Positions 54,294-64,000 of a stretch of DNA of 64,000 bases are shown in pieces. The position numbers were made by a program, and so were the translations under genes. A model generated the notes under the pieces. The model saw only the letters and a program-made list of their open reading frames with translations. It made no database searches and was not told the DNA's origin. The first letter of the stretch is position 1, and each line of letters starts with the position of its first letter. Source of the DNA: Phialophora verrucosa (Eukaryota > Ascomycota > Eurotiomycetes > Chaetothyriales > Herpotrichiellaceae); NCBI GenBank assembly GCA_002099365.1, contig MSED01000013.1:1736001-1800000 (forward strand). The letters are read 5' to 3'.

Positions 54294-55582
54294 ATGCACA
54301 AAACATCTTGTGGACAGATCACAAGTATCCTTAGCATGGAGCCACGCCATGCTCTACGACGTGCTTGTCAGCTCCGCAACTACTCGACTGCCCTACTAAC
54401 AAGAAAAGTCTCTGGATCGCTGGCTCCGAGGTTATGCGCCCAGTACTCGAGTCAGCAAATTAATGGGGCACGACTAGAACCCCGCTCGCAAAGGACCCTG
54501 GGCCGATATTATTCAACAGGCAGGACTTCGCCGTCATCCAACGACACAGTTTCTAAGGTCTTGACAACGAACTACTATGGCGATGATGGGCTTGGCCGAA
54601 TACGCTACGATGAAATAGCTCTGGGCAAGGACAGCCATAGAATTGCAAAAGTCACCATTCAGAATAGTGTTGCGGGCAATTCATTAAACGCTTCACTACT
54701 TCAGCACATTACAACGGTCTTTCGCGAACTGGGCCTGAAGGACGATCTCCGGTGCGTCATACTGACTGGCGACAAAGGGTTCTGCACTGGCATGGTAAGT
54801 TGAGGCCTCTGTATGCAGCGATGTAGCACGAAATAAACCAGTGACTGACTTCACCCCATGGTATATATATAGCACGTGACTGAACTTGCCAATCTAGCTA
54901 CCCCCGACCATGCTAGGAGCCTGATCTTGAAGGTCTGTGAAGCAGGTCAAGCTATCCGCGAGACTGCTGTACCCACCATTGCACAAATCGAAGGTCGCTG
55001 CTATGGCGCTGGACTCGAGCTGGCCGCCTCGTGTGATTTCCGCTACGCTTTGAAGGGCTCTCTTTTCGCGATGCCAGAAGTCGAACTTGGAGTAAGTCCT
55101 CCGCTCCTCAGGACCATTGACCCTAGGCTGTCGCTTTGCCACGTGGATGAGACTAAGAGCCTCCACAGGTACCATCCGTCGTCCAAGCCAGACTGCTAGC
55201 AAATATCATTGGGTGGCAAAAAACAAGGCAACTTCTCTTGGTAGGCAATAACATTGACACGGAGATCGCTTCCCCTTGGGGTCTTGTAGATTACGTCTAT
55301 CCAACGCCGGAAAGTCTTCGCTTCAATGTTGTCAAAACGGCGCAGAGCATTTGTGACAACGCCCCCCTCGCCATGAAAGCTCAGAAACAGCTGATCAGAT
55401 ATTGGGAGGAAAATGATCTTGTGTCGGGCGTCGCTGCTAGTGTAGATGCCTTCGCTGAGGCCTTTGAGGATGGCGCAGCCGAACCCAAGGAATACACCCA
55501 GAGGTTCTTCGTGCGGAAGCAGAAGGCTAAAAAGGAGTACGAAGCAAGGCAGGCGACCAAGACAGCGGACGGCCCAGCATGA
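54294..55582 (+). CDS. Enoyl-CoA hydratase/isomerase family protein, probably mitochondrial
   Basis: Crotonase-fold enzyme. Exons are 54294-54794, 54873-55091 and 55169-55582, with GTAAGT introns of 78 and 77 nt. The start is at 54294 or more likely 54336 (MEPRHALRRACQLRNYSTALL, 363 residues). The N-terminus is rich in Arg, Ser and Leu without acidic residues after position 2, as in a mitochondrial presequence. The two oxyanion-hole regions are visible: DKGFCTGM joined to HVTEL across intron 1, where a Gly-Ala-Asp-like segment is expected, and IEGRCYGAGLELAASCDFRY. The catalytic Glu position could not be confirmed by eye. ELGVPSVVQARLLANIIG across intron 2 is typical. The C-terminal EEYTQRF-like helix ends the fold. 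Substrate is not predicted. Confidence 0.88.
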
Positions 55583-56254
55583 GGAGGAAGGCCCATCGAT
55601 CGCTACGACCATCGCCTTGTCGCAAAGCGCTCAGCAAGGAGAAAGTGGCACAAATCAAGAAACTCGGTCAAATCTCCTGAGGACAAGAAGATCGGGACGC
55701 GACTGTTGTCTGGAGTGGCCCCGGGGATTTTCTCTTCGAGTTTATAAATACCAGTATGCCGGTTTCGCCGACAATATCTTGGACTGGATGAACATAGGTA
55801 AATTTGAAAATGCCTGCGTTGCATTTTGAATCGTGGCAAGACCCTCCATGAGCGCCATCTTCAGGTGTTCCAACTGATTTATGTCACCATCGACTAACGG
55901 ATGACAAGACGTTCGGCGACGACAGCCAGCGAAAAGAAGGTGCATATGCCACTGGGAAGGAGGATCGCCAGCCACCAAACCCAACCCTGTACCTTGGGAT
56001 GATGCTCAAAATGCAGCACCGGCACTGGGCGAGACGATTCCTCAACACGACCCGCACCACGCGAAGTTTGTTGTTTGAGATGAACAATTCTCGACGGGCA
56101 AGAACCGTTCTCTCAGGATCATGCTATTGATCTTCCAGCATCATCTCCGTTCCTCATCCACCAACTCCGGCAGGACCTGAAGCCCAACCATCAGATAGCT
56201 ATTTATCGACTGATCGACTTCCAGGCGTGCCAACTACATCGGAGACTCATCTAC
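55583..56254. other. Intergenic region
   Basis: 672 bases between the hydratase and the EthD-type pseudogene, with no supported feature. Confidence 0.4.
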
Positions 56255-56575
56255 TCACGACGTCCCAAGAATGTCCCCAAGCAGGAATAGCGGCGTCGTG
56301 TTGCTGAAGTTCGGCAGATCTTCCAGCACAACCTTGCCCGCGTCGCTGTCCAGCGCGGACTTGACACTGTCGGCTGAGTCCCAGCTCAACACAGCGCCGA
56401 CGCTGTATGGCTTACTGCCGTCCGGCCCTGGAACGAATTCAATCACTTTCCAGTCTTTGAGACCGTAGGGTGTTCATGTCTTGATGATGAGCGGTATGTG
56501 GTTGTTCATGTAGTAGGAGACATCGAACTTGAGATCAGATTCGGCGGGATAGAGGACTGTTGCGGTGAAGGCCAT
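56255..56575 (-). pseudogene. EthD-domain protein interrupted by one in-frame stop
   Basis: The frame from ATG 56575 reads MAFTATVLYPAESDLKFDVS and then YYMNNHIPLIIKT. TGA follows at 56476-56474 (codon 34), and the same frame continues TPYGLKDWKVIEFVPGPDG to the end at 56255. The whole would be 106 codons, the usual size of EthD-type dimeric alpha/beta-barrel proteins, which carry HMPL and W-x-P-x-G-L motifs at these places. The stop sits where the family has Trp, so a single G-to-A change in TGG explains it. No splice sites could remove it. Readthrough or sequencing error are alternatives. Confidence 0.75.
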
Positions 56576-57794
56576 TTCGGCGTGGTCTCTCTATTGCTGC
56601 GGACGAGGATCATGACTCCGTGAGGGACTCGATATTGCTCTGCTGTGGCGCGGGTGTGTATCAGTGCTGTGCCCTGCTGTGCTTTGCCGGGAGAAAAGCC
56701 CCCTCGCCTCACAGACGTAGACGAGGATGCTCAAAGGTCATAGATATGCCGTGTGTCACATGTCAGCGGTAAGAAACCATAAACCAGACTTCGTGTGATG
56801 AGCCTATCAATCTCCACCGCATCACATGGGGACGCTATTGTATATATTAGACACGGAGACGAAGCCAGGACCCGGTCCTTTTCCATCTCGGAAGGCCGTC
56901 GCGCGTGTAGGCCCTGATTTTCGTTCAATCCCGGACAACAAACGAGCAGGAGGGGGAGGGGAGGAGGAGGAGGGGTGACTCTTTCGCGTTTCGGACTTTA
57001 TCTCACTCCTTGGGAACGAGAGCTTCAGGGACCTCGTGAGCTTCTCAGCTTCACGTTGAATAATCTCTGCATTCTTGGCCTTGACACTGCGATACCAGAG
57101 ACACAACATCAAGTCAACAGCTCGGTCGCATCGCCACCTCCGCTGCCTCCGGTTGGCCCAGGTTACCAGGAAGTCTTTAAACTGGGGGTCCGCTTTTATC
57201 ATACCCACGGCGGCTTGTATCACGCATTAGCCAAGATCGCTGCACGTACAGCCTTTCAGGACAGAGTGAATGCTGCAGCCGACCGGAGACTAGCCACTCA
57301 CCCATGTCTCTCACCCTCGTATTCACCTCGCTCACCTTCATCAAGCCTGCCAGGACCTATTCGCACTCCACCTCGGCCATCGCCAAAGCAGTAGTCGAGA
57401 TGTTCTCGCCTCTACAATATCCATGTGAAATCGAGACAGAAAGGCTGTCAGCTCGGTTCGGGGACAGTTTGAGATAATGAAGTGGTGAATTTAGAATTGG
57501 AATTGGACCTCCAATAATCCAGCTGTCAGGTTCACTAATCATGAGCTCACGTCAAGCGCAATTAAAAGCAATGCTGATACTCATTCGTATATATACTATA
57601 CACTTTTCGCCGTAGCATACGAGTTGTCGACAATTTACAGTCCTTTTTCAAGATGGCTCAGATATCCCTACAGCACCACAAACATCAGAACACCAGATCT
57701 CTCATCTGCCATGACTCCGCCGCTATGCGTTCCACGAAATAAAACCAGATATCTACCCACCTCTTTGTTGTACACTGCAAAGCCCCTAAAACTT
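56576..57794. other. Intergenic region
   Basis: 1.2 kb. A plus-strand 139-codon frame (56975-57394) and a minus-strand 133-codon frame (56822-57223) overlap each other and match no family, so neither is called. A purine-rich GGAGGGGGAGGGG run lies near 56948-56972. Confidence 0.35.
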
Positions 57795-59690
57795 TTAAGC
57801 AAGCGTTCCAGCACAGAATGCCTGCACTTCCGGCACAGTAGCAATATCCTGCAATGCAAACTCGGGTGCAATCACAGCCAGACCGATTGCCAGATCTTCA
57901 ATAAAATCACAGAGGAAGTCTCCTCCTGGAGCAGCTTGAAACTCCCACGTCGCGTCGATATATGCTTCCGCGCCAGGGAGTTGGGCTTGCCGCCATTGGG
58001 GTGAGAAGTATCCCACACCAGCGAAGGAGTTGGTGTGGCAGAGGAGAGAGTGTTCGACGACTGCTTCAGGTCGGTCGCGCTGGAAGAGATCGTTTAGTGC
58101 TTTCCTGCCGAAGACTCGCGATGGTGTAAGTCCGACATCACGTTTCTGTTGGGTTATGTACGTCTGATTCGAGCAGGAGCTGGGCTTCTCAGAGCCTTTC
58201 TGGGCTGTTAAGGCTGCTGACTTGATCATCGCGTCGCGGAGGCTAGTTGTGTTATATGAGCTTGCCGCTACTTTGATTATGAGTTCGCCACCAGTGTCGA
58301 GGCTGTCGGAACTGATATACTCGATGTCTTGGATGGCTACACTACCTGTCTCGCAGACTGTGAGGCCCTTTGTTTGGGTCACTGTTGGGCATAATTTGTC
58401 CAAAGCGCTGGAAATAGAGGTGTAAAGAGCTGTGCCAGTGAGAGTGCCGACGTGCACGGCAGAGCTGCCCGCTTGGACGGTCACTTGTGCATTTGTGGGT
58501 GTGCATTTGGCTATAGTGGTGCAACTAGGAGCGTTCAAGCCGACTTCGATACAAGCTTGGCAATTACTTGTGTACGTAGAGGCCAAGGTTGTGACGGCTT
58601 CTTTCTTGGTGGCTGGGATGGTTGTGTATGCACAGCTGTCACTTGACTGGCCTGTTAGCGGCACGGAAAGAGGTGACAGAGTTGCAGTGCTGTCGCACAG
58701 GCAAAATGCTTGGGTGATGCCTTGGTCAGGGTCTTGCTCGTGCAAGACGCACGTAGGTGTACCCGGAGGAGAAGTGATTGTAGAAGCTCCAGATGAAGCC
58801 ACGGTGCCGGTAACAGCAGTAGAGACTGGTAGCGGGAGGGGACACAGTGTCGGTGGATCAGGTATTGTAGTGTTGTTGGTGTTGCTGTCCCGTTTGAATG
58901 GCCCCATAGCGGCAGGCACAGGGGGAACAACTATGGCACTCGCGGTACTCGCAGGCAGGAGAGGGTTATTCAGTCCAGGTGGAGACTGTCCATTCTCCCA
59001 ATCGACATGTTGTTGGTCATTGTTGTTGATGTCAACGCTGATGATTCGGGTGATGGCAGGGTTGCGTTGCAAACTTGGGAGCTCAAAAGTCTGGAAGATG
59101 TTGGGACCAGGGTTGAGATCGTTGGGGTTAGGAATAACAGTCTGAAAAGACCCGAGCAACCCATTATTGGGCTCTTGTGGGCATTCTAGATGTGGAACAT
59201 AAACAAAGACATCGCCGCGAGCAAGTCGACCAAACGCCTCTGCGGAGCGAGCAATGAGGACCTGCAACCTCGCGTTTATATCCAGGCGGAAGACAGGCTT
59301 TCGACCGTTCATCACCCTTGTCCAGTAGTCTTCGTCCCACTCGTCGTTGTAGAGGTTGCCTGTCGGTGTGATTCGATTGCGGAGTTCGGAAATCTGCGCT
59401 CCCCCTTTGATGTTGAAGGAGTAGAACACACTTGGGGCGCCGTTCGTGATGATTCCGCAAGTCTTCATATCTGCCATCAAACACTCAACCGTTGGAAAAT
59501 CAATATTCGGATCTTCACAAGCCCACAGACCTCCCGCGGGGGGTCCTCTGATACACTTCTTGGGAAGCGCTGTTTTTCCTTCGGGAGATGCTACTGGTCC
59601 GTTTGACTGATCGGAAAAGCAATTGCCAGCCGTAGCGGACAAGACGTGCGTTCCCAGCCAGATTGACAGCAAAGCCAAGAGCCGAGTCAT
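57795..59690 (-). CDS. Large secreted protein of unknown family
   Basis: Single exon, 631 residues, starting at ATG 59690. Residues 1-21 form a signal peptide (MTRLLALLSIWLGTHVLSA, then TAGNC with a cleavage site). The N-terminal 200 residues are globular, with cysteine-rich CIRGPPAGGLWACED and a YNDEWDEDYWTRVMNGRKP core. A central region (about 250-420) is rich in Thr, Ser and Pro, like an O-glycosylated stalk, with clustered cysteines (CLCDS, CQACIEVG). The C-terminal 200 residues carry further Cys and a dibasic KR at about 510, a possible Kex2 site. No catalytic signature is recognised, so it is left as secreted, unknown. A TATA box lies about 155 bp upstream. Confidence 0.8.
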   Translation of the reverse strand: MTRLLALLSIWLGTHVLSATAGNCFSDQSNGPVASPEGKTALPKKCIRGPPAGGLWACEDPNIDFPTVECLMADMKTCGIITNGAPSVFYSFNIKGGAQISELRNRITPTGNLYNDEWDEDYWTRVMNGRKPVFRLDINARLQVLIARSAEAFGRLARGDVFVYVPHLECPQEPNNGLLGSFQTVIPNPNDLNPGPNIFQTFELPSLQRNPAITRIISVDINNNDQQHVDWENGQSPPGLNNPLLPASTASAIVVPPVPAAMGPFKRDSNTNNTTIPDPPTLCPLPLPVSTAVTGTVASSGASTITSPPGTPTCVLHEQDPDQGITQAFCLCDSTATLSPLSVPLTGQSSDSCAYTTIPATKKEAVTTLASTYTSNCQACIEVGLNAPSCTTIAKCTPTNAQVTVQAGSSAVHVGTLTGTALYTSISSALDKLCPTVTQTKGLTVCETGSVAIQDIEYISSDSLDTGGELIIKVAASSYNTTSLRDAMIKSAALTAQKGSEKPSSCSNQTYITQQKRDVGLTPSRVFGRKALNDLFQRDRPEAVVEHSLLCHTNSFAGVGYFSPQWRQAQLPGAEAYIDATWEFQAAPGGDFLCDFIEDLAIGLAVIAPEFALQDIATVPEVQAFCAGTLA

Positions 59691-59843
59691 CGTTCCTGTC
59701 TTCGGGAAGAACGTAGTTTGTGCTGTAAATTGACGACGAGAATCCGTGACTCTTTGGCTTTCGCGTTGTTGGAAGATGATAGTTTTTGACTATTCGGGTG
59801 CCTTTCGAGTGAGGCTGCCTTGATTTAAGCATGCAAGTCCTCA

Positions 59844-59850
59844 TTATATA
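59844..59850 (-). promoter_or_regulatory. TATA box of the secreted protein gene
   Basis: The minus strand reads CTATATAATG around this point, a good TATA element 154 bp before ATG 59690, with no intervening ATG noticed in a long frame. TATA boxes mark inducible genes more often than housekeeping ones. Confidence 0.55.
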
Positions 59851-60308
59851 GCACTCCAAAAGCCTGCAGTACGCTTCATGAATCTATGCAGGTCTCTGCA
59901 TGCCACTCCACGTTGCCGCCATAGATCAGGTCCTTCATTTCGCAAGATAGAATCATGATACCGCTGTTTGGCCTAGGATGAGGTCGAGTATGCTCTCTCA
60001 TATCGCTTTGCAATTTCAGGATGAAGGCTGTGTCGGCCGTGACCTTCCTGACCTAGCTCAAATATCCGCTTCCATCGGCAACTGCTTGCAAGATGAAGTC
60101 GAGGCGTCCGTTTCCTGACCGCTGAGCAAGCAGACCTTCCCAATCAGTCGCCATCAAACGAAGCGCCATACCGATACACTGTCGATCAATATGGACGTGT
60201 GCTTCGCGCCCACGGGCCAGATTTGCCCAGGCCAGACCTGACACTTTGTCGCGCTGATCAAAAGGTCGTCTGCTTAAGCGGCAGAGCTGTCAGGCTTAAG
60301 TCCACAGC

Positions 60309-60605
60309 CTTAAAATAGCTAACTTTATAACTTCGACTCGCTTACCTAAAGTAAGTATTATACCGCTAAACTCTCTTATTACCGCCGACTAGTAAGAAGT
60401 AATTATTTAAGTAAATACCTTTCTCTACTATTTGTAATTATTTATTCTAATCTAAGATAAGTTAGTAAAGCTATCTTAAGTAATATCCGTAATATAATAA
60501 TTAATAAAAAGATTAGTATTATTAAGATCATAATTAAATATTTAAGTATAATTAATTAAAATTATAAGCTAAAAATAAATACCGATAAAGCGATTAGGTT
60601 TAGGG
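60309..60605. repeat. AT-rich island with RIP-like dinucleotide signature
   Basis: GC content falls to about 17% in 60421-60600 by count, against roughly half elsewhere. From 60361 to 60600 there is one CpA and one TpG but about 45-50 TpA, as expected after repeat-induced point mutation (CpA to TpA on both strands). The source element is too decayed to identify. The right edge carries TTTAGGGTTGG, similar to a single telomere repeat. Flanks return abruptly to normal GC. Confidence 0.75.
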
Positions 60606-60989
60606 TTGGCGTCTCGGCGTCTACCAAAACAAGATCAAGCTCAAGCGCCAAGCCTGACCGGCCGCGGCCTTCTCTTGACCAATTAGGCAGGCAGGCCGCG
60701 GGAGGCGTGGCGAGGCGCCTGTCCACCTTAATTTCTAGATGCGAAGTCCGCAAGGCCACGGCGCGTATCTAACAGCAAAGCGCTACCAACATCCAGTGTA
60801 GCCATTCCCCATGAGACGTCCCATTTACTGAGCCTCCTGACCTGGTCTGCGTCAAGTGAGACGGTAGCTAACTTTGTGTGCTAAATACAAATATGGTGGA
60901 ACTCCCTGCTCAAACATCAGCAGAAAACACATGTTGTCCCGACATCCATCATCGTTCTCCTTTAGGAGTGAGGACTTCCAAGGGACAAA

Positions 60990-62030
60990 ATGGCCCAATC
61001 TCTTTCCTCACCCGAGCAGACATTGTCTCATAAGCAGCAAGCAATGATCCAAGCATGCAAAGATGGTCGGCTCGATATGCTACAATCACTGTTCGACGAG
61101 CTCAGCGCCAAAAGTAGCAATGATTCCACGAAGCACGTCGAAGCGGCACAAGAGGGCCCACCAGCCACCAGAACCCTGTTCGCGGCTGCGATTTCCCACG
61201 GACAGCAGTCCATCGTCCGGTGCCTACACTCGATGTACCCGGCATTTGACTTTTACGACGGCGCCGTCGTCGGTGCGCTCCTCCAACGAACGTTCGACTT
61301 GGACATGCTTCGGTTGATCTGTTCCTACTCACCCGATGTCGTTACCTTTGAGTATAGTGACAACATGACGAGCATGTTGAGTAAAGCTTGTGAAGGCGGT
61401 GCCGAAACCGCGCCATTCGTACGCATCCTCCTGGATCACGGAGCCTTCGAAAATGGCATGCCAGGCAGCTACACGTATCGCGTCGGCGCAGCTCTATTAC
61501 CTGCCGTTCAGCACAATCAGCCCCTGGACATCATCCAAAGGATGGCTTCTCACACCTCCCAGCTGTTCTATCCCATCTCCTCTGCAATCGAACGCAGACG
61601 TCCTGACGCCCTGGAAGTCCTCCTGAATGCACATTTGAAGCTGACTAGGGGTGACTACGACCTAACATTGGCTCAGCAGTTGCTTGGTGATGCGCAAGCA
61701 ACCCAAGACAAACAAGTGATTGCTCTGGTGGAACAATATATCGAAAGCCTGGAACAGGAATCAAGCAAGTCTGAAAGCCAGAGCACAGACCAGACTTCGA
61801 AAAGCAGCAAGAAATGGTGGCCATTCAGCACACGAACGGAGAAGAAAGAAGGAAAGGCCAAAGATCCAAGCAGCTCGGCAGATGGGAGTGGCTTGGCCAA
61901 ATCGTGGTGGCAATTGTCGAAGAGTGGAAATAATCCCACCCCTGGCAGCGAACAACCTGGGAAACAGCAGCTCGACGACTCGGGTTCGGATGAGGATACT
62001 GCAAATACGGATGACGGGACTGGGCATTGA
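60990..62030 (+). CDS. Ankyrin-repeat-like protein
   Basis: Single exon, 346 residues, start MAQSLSSPEQTLS. About residues 18-235 are built of paired helices with ankyrin-like spacing: MIQACKDGRLDMLQSLFDE, TLFAAAISHGQQSIVRCLHS, LLQRTFDLDMLRLICSYSPD, FVRILLDHGAFENGMPGS and LLPAVQHNQPLDIIQRMASH, each close to the G-x-T-x-L-x-x-A-A-x-x-G-H pattern but without its full consensus. A disordered Ser/Lys-rich tail from about 250 contains WWPFSTRTEKKEG, SWWQLSKSG and an acidic end. Function unknown; such proteins are usually scaffolds. The start is preceded by a normal leader. Confidence 0.8.
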   Translation: MAQSLSSPEQTLSHKQQAMIQACKDGRLDMLQSLFDELSAKSSNDSTKHVEAAQEGPPATRTLFAAAISHGQQSIVRCLHSMYPAFDFYDGAVVGALLQRTFDLDMLRLICSYSPDVVTFEYSDNMTSMLSKACEGGAETAPFVRILLDHGAFENGMPGSYTYRVGAALLPAVQHNQPLDIIQRMASHTSQLFYPISSAIERRRPDALEVLLNAHLKLTRGDYDLTLAQQLLGDAQATQDKQVIALVEQYIESLEQESSKSESQSTDQTSKSSKKWWPFSTRTEKKEGKAKDPSSSADGSGLAKSWWQLSKSGNNPTPGSEQPGKQQLDDSGSDEDTANTDDGTGH

Positions 62031-63164
62031 GTGTTGCGGTGCGGTCGACAATATAAAGGTGCAGAGAATAGCAGAGTCAGCCTCTGGGGGAGTTGTTGAA
62101 CCAGGCACCAAATGAGGCACCCTCCCAGCGGTTATACCCAAAAGTCAGCCTCGCACAGCCTCGCGGTGGCAAAGATTACCACCGCCGTGAAGGCCTTGTG
62201 GCAAATGAACCCCCTGGTGGCGAAGGCATTAATTCTGGCTTCTCCCTGTCGCCGGAGACCATATTGCAATGCTCATCTTCAGCGTTGCAAGCAGGCGCCC
62301 CGGAGATATATGAAGAGGGCTGAAGACCTCTGTAAATAAGCAGACAGCAGCATCGCAATGGCGCATATAAATATGAATGCAAACAGCGCCCCGGCTCAAC
62401 AGGGATTATGGAAAGCTTGAAAACGAACTTCATAAAACATACAGCATACAGCAGAAGTCCCAATAGTCTCTTGGTACAAGCAGTATCTGCACATCACATT
62501 GTAGGTTCATACGTATCTCGACTACCACTACCTGGTCAGACTCACTTTGACTTAAGTATTAGTCCCGCCTCGTGTCTCCGCCTACATCCAAATCCTAATC
62601 GCGTAAACACGCAAGACTTACAGACTTGTAGAATCTTCAGATGCATCACTTAACAAGTAATGAGGAAGGAGTAAGATACAAGAACTAAGGAGCAAGGAGT
62701 AAGAGGCGACAAGTAAGAAACAAGTAAGTTAATCCCCATCTCCGCTACAAGGTCCTTTTGACGATTACTCGTACTACTCTGCAATGTAGGATAGGATGTC
62801 TTCTCTCCGCCACCGCACCCTCAATGGGCGGGAGGAAACGAGATTCAAGCGCAGAGTGACACACACGAACTCTGCACTCACTACACTGTACTTATGCACT
62901 CTACTATACTTTCATACATCTCACTTGGTTCCTGACGTTCACCCACCCATCGATCGCTGTGGTTCGATTTCGCGAGGGACTTTTTCTGATTCTTTTCAAA
63001 TCTCGTCTTTGCGCAGTCCAACGCTCGAATATATGTTGTGTAAACAGATTGAAATGGTTCAGTCGTGCTATGCTGGACACTTGGACACTGCGGCGCTCAT
63101 ACTCGATGCTTAGTTTGACCGCTTAACAAGGAAGTGCAAAAGGTTGTTCTGACGCCCACTCTTC
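62031..63164. other. Intergenic region between convergent genes
   Basis: 1.1 kb holding two 3' flanks. A purine-rich run with AAGTAAG and AAGGAG repeats lies at about 62655-62730. No gene is supported. Confidence 0.4.
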
Positions 63165-64000
63165 TCAACCCCGTGCCATGACACTTACGACACGCTGGAA
63201 CAGCTCCGCCGGACAGGGCACCCTGGCTGATGAAGGGAATTGCAATACGCCGTTCAATCCTCCTGCTGCAGTTTCTGGCTGCACCTGCATCTGCATGTGC
63301 GACGCCTTCTCCTCCTCTGATGCCGCCGAGAGGCCCATCGCAGCGTTTGCACCGTCAATGCCGGCTCCGTTGTCTCCCTGCGCAACTGATGCGGGTCGAC
63401 GACCGAAAATCGAGTCCAAGCTTCTTGTGACCTCCTCGGGCTCGACTCTCCCTCGCCCTCTTGCACTTCCATCCGTGAGCGCCAATGCTGCCTTCGCCGT
63501 GCCACTCGGTCTCAGCACCCTTGTCTGATTGCGTTCATCAATCATCAAGAAGCCTGGTCCGGTGGTCAAGGCGAGCAATCCTTTCAGAATCCCCTTGAAT
63601 TGCGCTTGATACACGAGTTTGACGCTCACTCCCACTCCTGCATCTGCATCTGCAGACACTCTACTGGAAGTGGTGTCGTTGATATCCAGCACCGAAACTT
63701 TACACCCTCGAGGCGGATCAGTCCTTCCCATTCCGATTGCAACAGTGCCATCAAATTTGTTTCGGACCAGAAACATCGGCGCGTCACTCCTTCGTGGAGT
63801 GTACGCGTCTTCAAGATGGAGTGGGGAAGGAACTTCCTGACAAGGTATGGTGTCGAAGACAGTAAGTTTCGATGATAAAGCGAGGAGATAGCGCCCGTGG
63901 AAGAGGAGTTTCGCATACCCATGCGACAGGAGGGAGGGGGTGGAGAACGCAATGTTTCCGGAGGAGGGGTCGATTAGGTGGACGAAGCGAGGATGAGCTG
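63165..64000 (-). CDS. C-terminal part of an uncharacterised (beta-propeller-like) protein, truncated by window edge
   Basis: The frame ends at TGA 63167-63165 and is open to the right edge, so at least 277 residues are present. The first visible part, RFVHLIDPSSGNIAF, then FHGRYLLALSSKLTVFD and FKGILKGLLALTTGPGFLMI, reads like WD40/propeller strands with D-x-x-x-G turns. The last 120 residues are low-complexity and Ala/Gly/Glu-rich, ending MARG. It could be the C-terminus of a WD-repeat nucleolar protein such as Utp17/Nan1, but this is a weak guess. The start lies outside the window. The frame includes ATG 63776, but upstream codons are also coding. Confidence 0.6.
   Translation of the reverse strand, partial: AHPRFVHLIDPSSGNIAFSTPSLLSHGYAKLLFHGRYLLALSSKLTVFDTIPCQEVPSPLHLEDAYTPRRSDAPMFLVRNKFDGTVAIGMGRTDPPRGCKVSVLDINDTTSSRVSADADAGVGVSVKLVYQAQFKGILKGLLALTTGPGFLMIDERNQTRVLRPSGTAKAALALTDGSARGRGRVEPEEVTRSLDSIFGRRPASVAQGDNGAGIDGANAAMGLSAASEEEKASHMQMQVQPETAAGGLNGVLQFPSSARVPCPAELFQRVVSVMARG

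Noticed and set aside
56822..57394. Overlapping frames of 133 (minus) and 139 (plus) codons
   Set aside because: They occupy the same DNA and neither shows a domain; the minus frame has some helical character but no start context.
60595..60606. TTTAGGGTTGG, similar to a telomere repeat, at the edge of the AT-rich island
   Set aside because: Only one unit is present, so an interstitial telomere cannot be claimed.
1..64000. tRNA, rRNA genes, CRISPR arrays and intact transposons
   Set aside because: No cloverleaf with a usable TTCGA loop, no rRNA-like sequence, no spaced repeats and no transposase or reverse transcriptase motifs were found by eye; a covariance-model search was not possible.

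Overview
This is a fragment of a filamentous ascomycete (Pezizomycotina) nuclear chromosome. Genes lie on both strands and carry short GT-AG introns, mostly 46-80 nt, with CTAAC/CTGAC-like branch sites. The gene set is fungal: fused trifunctional HIS4, Mdm12, Zn2Cys6 and bZIP regulators, a HET-domain gene, DHA1 and DHA2 transporters. A 300-bp AT-rich island shows a RIP-like dinucleotide signature. A eurotiomycete-like fungus is a plausible but unproven guess.

Layout. 0-5 kb holds housekeeping genes: the start of an unknown gene, ribosomal protein eS21 and cytosolic PheRS alpha. 5-13 kb is accessory: a DHA1 transporter divergent from a Zn2Cys6 regulator, a bZIP-type gene whose basic region seems out of frame, and a DHA2 transporter. 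14-18.2 kb has a short-chain dehydrogenase and HIS4, the latter with a TGAGTCA general-amino-acid-control element. 18.5-27.2 kb holds two more Zn2Cys6 regulators and a small bZIP, separated by gene-poor DNA. 28.35-32.75 kb holds the most unusual gene: a GHKL (MORC/HSP90-like) ATPase with an S5-like module joined to a C-terminal cytosine-5 methyltransferase-like domain. That domain keeps the late motifs but has lost the catalytic Pro-Cys, Glu-Asn-Val and AdoMet-binding signatures. 32.7-37.3 kb is gene-poor, followed by a HET-domain gene, a 17-bp tandem array and a truncated FAD-oxidase relic.

40-56 kb is mostly conserved: MDM12, a GC-rich GH64-like protein without a signal peptide, a nitrilase, RSE1 (SF3b130) divergent from the ubiquilin DSK2, a small unknown protein, and a probable mitochondrial enoyl-CoA hydratase. 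56-64 kb has an EthD-type gene broken by one in-frame TGA, a large secreted protein of unknown family, the RIP-like island, an ankyrin-like protein, and the 3' part of a gene running off the window.

How the parts relate. No metabolic cluster is evident. The transporter/regulator pair at 5.4-9.2 kb looks like one local regulatory unit. The RIP-like island and several damaged genes suggest genome-defence mutagenesis in this lineage's past. The GHKL/methyltransferase fusion could belong to chromatin or genome-defence biology, but that is inference. Exon boundaries were placed by eye from splice consensus, frame and family fit.
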